From Candidatus Atribacteria bacterium (GTDB taxonomy: Bacteria > Bipolaricaulota > Bipolaricaulia > UBA7950 > UBA9294), in NCBI GenBank assembly GCA_004525685.1, contig SPBW01000094.1:1-8545 (forward strand): a DNA stretch of 8,545 nt. The letters are read 5' to 3'. The translations under genes and the position numbers were made by a program. This document shows positions 6,647 through 8,545 of this stretch, piece by piece (within the stretch, counting starts at the first letter, position 1; the number at the start of each line of letters is the position of its first letter). Below the pieces are notes generated by a model. The model was not told where the DNA came from. It did not search any database and saw only the letters and a list, made by a program, of their open reading frames with translations.

Positions 6647-6677
6647 TAGCTTCTTAGAATTCGGGAGGTACCATCCT

Positions 6678-7469
6678 ATGAAGACGATCATGCTTCTTGT
6701 TCTTGCGGGCTGTTTGTTGACTGTCCCCGCCTTTGCCGAGAGTGAATCTACTGCGCTTGAAACATCCGACATCGCCTACGTCGGAGGCGGCGGGCCGATC
6801 CCAACGTTGCTCTTTCTCAACCTAGACGATCTCAATGGCGCCATCACGGACGCGGGCTATCCACAGATCAACCAAGTCTTGTTTGCCATGGGCGGCGGTG
6901 GATATGGCGGCGCAATGGATGGCCTACGCATCGGAGGCTTTGGTGTTAGTGGCGACAACATGTCGAGTTCTGGAGCCCGAAGCGTCTCATTTGACATGTC
7001 GTATGGAGGCATGATCATCGAGAAGGCCGTTCAGAGTGACGAGGACTTCACTGTCGTCCTTGGGACGCTGCTCGGATACGGCGGTCTTGATCTACGCTTC
7101 ATCAACAATCTGCCAGGATCGTTTGAGGAGGCGCTTGCCACGCCCTTCATCTCATCGATGACCAAGGAATTCTTTGCCGTACAACCCTACGTCGCGTTTG
7201 AATCCAAGCCCTGCTCGTGGATGTGGGCGCGTTTCCAATTGGGATTCCTGTGGACGCTTGCCGACAACTGGGCGTTTGAAGACGCCGAATTCGCGGGCCC
7301 ACCCCGCACATTGGGCGGGCTTTCTGCAAGTCTGATGATTCGTTTCGGCGGTGGCAGCGGACCCATGCGACTCGGAGACCTCGAAGCAGCACTCGACGAT
7401 CTTGCGACGGAGTTGGAAGCCCTCGGTGATGACTCGTCCGATGCGACGTCTGTCGAGGTCGACGACTAG
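6678..7469 (+). CDS. secreted Gly-rich protein with acidic tail, unknown function
   Basis: I do not recognise a named family. The 263-residue protein begins with a signal peptide (core IMLLVLAGCLLTVPAFA, cut after residue 20 before ESES). GGAGGT (6664-6669) lies 8 bases before the ATG. The mature part has Gly-rich turns (VGGGGP at 35-40, MGGGGYGG at 71-78, LRIGGFGVSG at 83-92) between strands of alternating polarity such as SVSFDMSYGGMIIE, FTVVLGTLLGYGGLDLRF, FFAVQPYVAFESKP and WARFQLGFLWTL. This could be a surface or envelope beta protein. The final 30 or so residues are acidic and helical (LEAALDDLATELEALGDD). It has one mature Cys (179). It lacks the C-terminal aromatic expected of many outer-membrane barrels, so an assignment as a porin is not supported. 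It follows the exporter operon but is separated from it by a terminator. Confidence 0.82.
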   Translation: MKTIMLLVLAGCLLTVPAFAESESTALETSDIAYVGGGGPIPTLLFLNLDDLNGAITDAGYPQINQVLFAMGGGGYGGAMDGLRIGGFGVSGDNMSSSGARSVSFDMSYGGMIIEKAVQSDEDFTVVLGTLLGYGGLDLRFINNLPGSFEEALATPFISSMTKEFFAVQPYVAFESKPCSWMWARFQLGFLWTLADNWAFEDAEFAGPPRTLGGLSASLMIRFGGGSGPMRLGDLEAALDDLATELEALGDDSSDATSVEVDD

Positions 7470-7611
7470 CCGCGCGAACGCATTCTGCATGCTTCGAAAG
7501 CGTCGTGCCTGTCATGGCTCTTAGGGAGTTGGCGGTGGCGCCGCGATAGCCTCCGGGAACGTTCGTGGCTCTTCTCTGTAGATCACGTAGTCACCCTTGC
7601 AAGGAGGAGTC

Positions 7612-8545
7612 ATGCCTCGCCGCCCACCGTCTCACTTGATCCGACAGATTCCCATTACGCTGGCCGCCCTCATCGGATGCTCACTGCTTGCCCTTGTTCT
7701 CCTGGGTTCAACGGCTCAGGCTCCAGACGAAGCAGAGCACCCCGTCTTGTTGTTTGGTATCGGCGTTCACATTGAGCCGTTCGGCGCTCAGGTCAGCCCG
7801 ATTGCGCTCCAGGCAGGAGCCAAAGCTCGAACCCTTGATCCTCGTCAGATGGACTACAATCGCCGAGCGGATTTCGAGCGTCATGTTGAGGATCTGCGCA
7901 ACCTCGCAGCCGCAGTTGAGCTCGTTGGTGGCGTGCTGACTGTACAGGCTCAGACGGCTTTCACGACCTCAGCCATTCAGTTTGAGAACACCATCTTGTC
8001 GGATTTCGAAGATGCTGGACACGAGATCGCCCTTCACTTCCACGAGAACGTCCACTTGGGGAACGGAGAGGAGATGCTTCCTCCACATGTGTGGTCCGCC
8101 GTCATGCGAGAAGAAATCGACCTCAGCCATCAAGCAGGCGTAGAGAGCCCTATCAACTACTGGAGTGGCGGCAACGTGTATCCGCAGGTGCTGCAGGCGG
8201 CGACGGATGCGGGTTTGACCATCAACTCCGATTGGAAGAACCCGGCCACACAGTCCACGCCCGCAAAGCTGATGGGCGTTCATCCATGGCGACCTGCTGG
8301 CGGAACCGACGGCGCAGATATTACGGCATTCGCCGCGCATGATCCTAGCGGTTCCATCATCTTCTTGCCCGGTGGCATCGTCGATCCCGTGGCGTTTGCC
8401 AACAAGAACTTGATCAAGGAACAGGAGGGATTAGAGGGCTGGCTAGAGGTCCTAGAAGATGCATTGCAGCAATCGCTGGCAGCCGCGCGAACCGATCGAG
8501 TGAATGTCTTCCACTTCACAGTTCATCCTGGCGAATTCGTGGGAG
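7612..8545 (+). CDS. polysaccharide-deacetylase-like exported protein (right end cut off)
   Basis: The first 311 residues of a protein that continues past the right edge. AAGGAGGAG (7601-7609) precedes the ATG at 7612. A basic start with a hydrophobic segment (about 13-37, TLAALIGCSLLALVLLG) is either a membrane anchor or a signal peptide cut near AQA. The rest suggests the NodB/polysaccharide deacetylase fold: a first strand FGIGVHIEP (48-56), DAGHEIALHFHENVH (134-148) in the position of the GHEIGxHxxxH metal-site motif, a YWSGGNVYPQVLQAATDAGLT strand-helix (183-203), and FHFTVHPGEF near the end of the fragment. The residues His144 and His148 could bind metal, but the usual Asp-Asp of the first motif is replaced by His53 and Glu55, so catalysis or specificity may differ. 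Likely role: modification of cell-wall or extracellular polysaccharide. The fold call is fairly good; the activity is not certain. Confidence 0.72.
   Translation, partial: MPRRPPSHLIRQIPITLAALIGCSLLALVLLGSTAQAPDEAEHPVLLFGIGVHIEPFGAQVSPIALQAGAKARTLDPRQMDYNRRADFERHVEDLRNLAAAVELVGGVLTVQAQTAFTTSAIQFENTILSDFEDAGHEIALHFHENVHLGNGEEMLPPHVWSAVMREEIDLSHQAGVESPINYWSGGNVYPQVLQAATDAGLTINSDWKNPATQSTPAKLMGVHPWRPAGGTDGADITAFAAHDPSGSIIFLPGGIVDPVAFANKNLIKEQEGLEGWLEVLEDALQQSLAAARTDRVNVFHFTVHPGEFVG

Noticed and set aside
6702..6713. LAGC lipobox in the 263-residue protein
   Set aside because: The Cys would be at residue 12, leaving a very short hydrophobic core, and the hydrophobic stretch continues to a good signal peptidase I site at AFA.
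7470..7611. Possible terminator after the 263-residue gene
   Set aside because: Only short pairings (for example ACGC with GCGT, and GCTT with AAGC) were found and no T tract follows, so the two last genes may be co-transcribed.
1..8545. CRISPR array, tRNA, rRNA, insertion sequence or phage genes
   Set aside because: No regularly spaced repeats, cloverleaf-like segments, transposase motifs or terminal inverted repeats were seen on either strand.

Overview
This is bacterial chromosomal DNA: dense, intron-free, moderately GC-rich by eye, with strong AGGAGG-type ribosome binding sites and sigma70-like promoters. No rRNA, tRNA, CRISPR array, transposase or phage gene is visible. Several exported proteins have no family I can name, and the mix of a PucR regulator, a nucleoside/sugar-type ABC importer, a MacB-like ABC exporter and a divergent deacetylase would suit an uncultured, deep-branching lineage. 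I cannot assign the phylum from this window alone.

Left part (1-3455) is on the minus strand. Read in that direction it holds an exported alpha/beta hydrolase of the BD-FAE/carboxylesterase type (3455-2559), a 325-base gap, a 576-residue PucR-family regulator (2233-503), a 212-base control region, and the first 96 codons of an ABC importer ATPase of the BMP/nucleoside-sugar type, which runs off the left edge. The main regulatory signal lies here. A 19-bp dyad with core TGTCAWT-N3-CKACAA occurs three times, once over the predicted -10 box of the PucR gene and twice, 32 bp apart, just upstream of the predicted -35 box of the ABC gene. The simplest reading is that the PucR protein represses itself and activates the importer.

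Right part (3615-8545) is on the plus strand. A compact operon (3615-6487) encodes a secreted 239-residue protein of unknown function, a LolD/MacB-type ATPase and a MacB/FtsX-type permease with unusual low-complexity insertions. The genes are joined by a stop codon inside the next ribosome binding site and by an ATGA overlap, and a strong hairpin-plus-T terminator closes the unit. There is no membrane-fusion protein (MacA) gene next to it; the secreted protein takes that position. Two more exported-protein genes follow: a Gly-rich 263-residue protein with an acidic tail, and a membrane-anchored or secreted polysaccharide-deacetylase-like protein cut by the right edge.

Taken together, the left part looks like a regulated nutrient (purine/nucleoside or sugar) uptake locus and the right part like envelope functions. 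The two halves meet at a 159-base divergent intergenic region (3456-3614).
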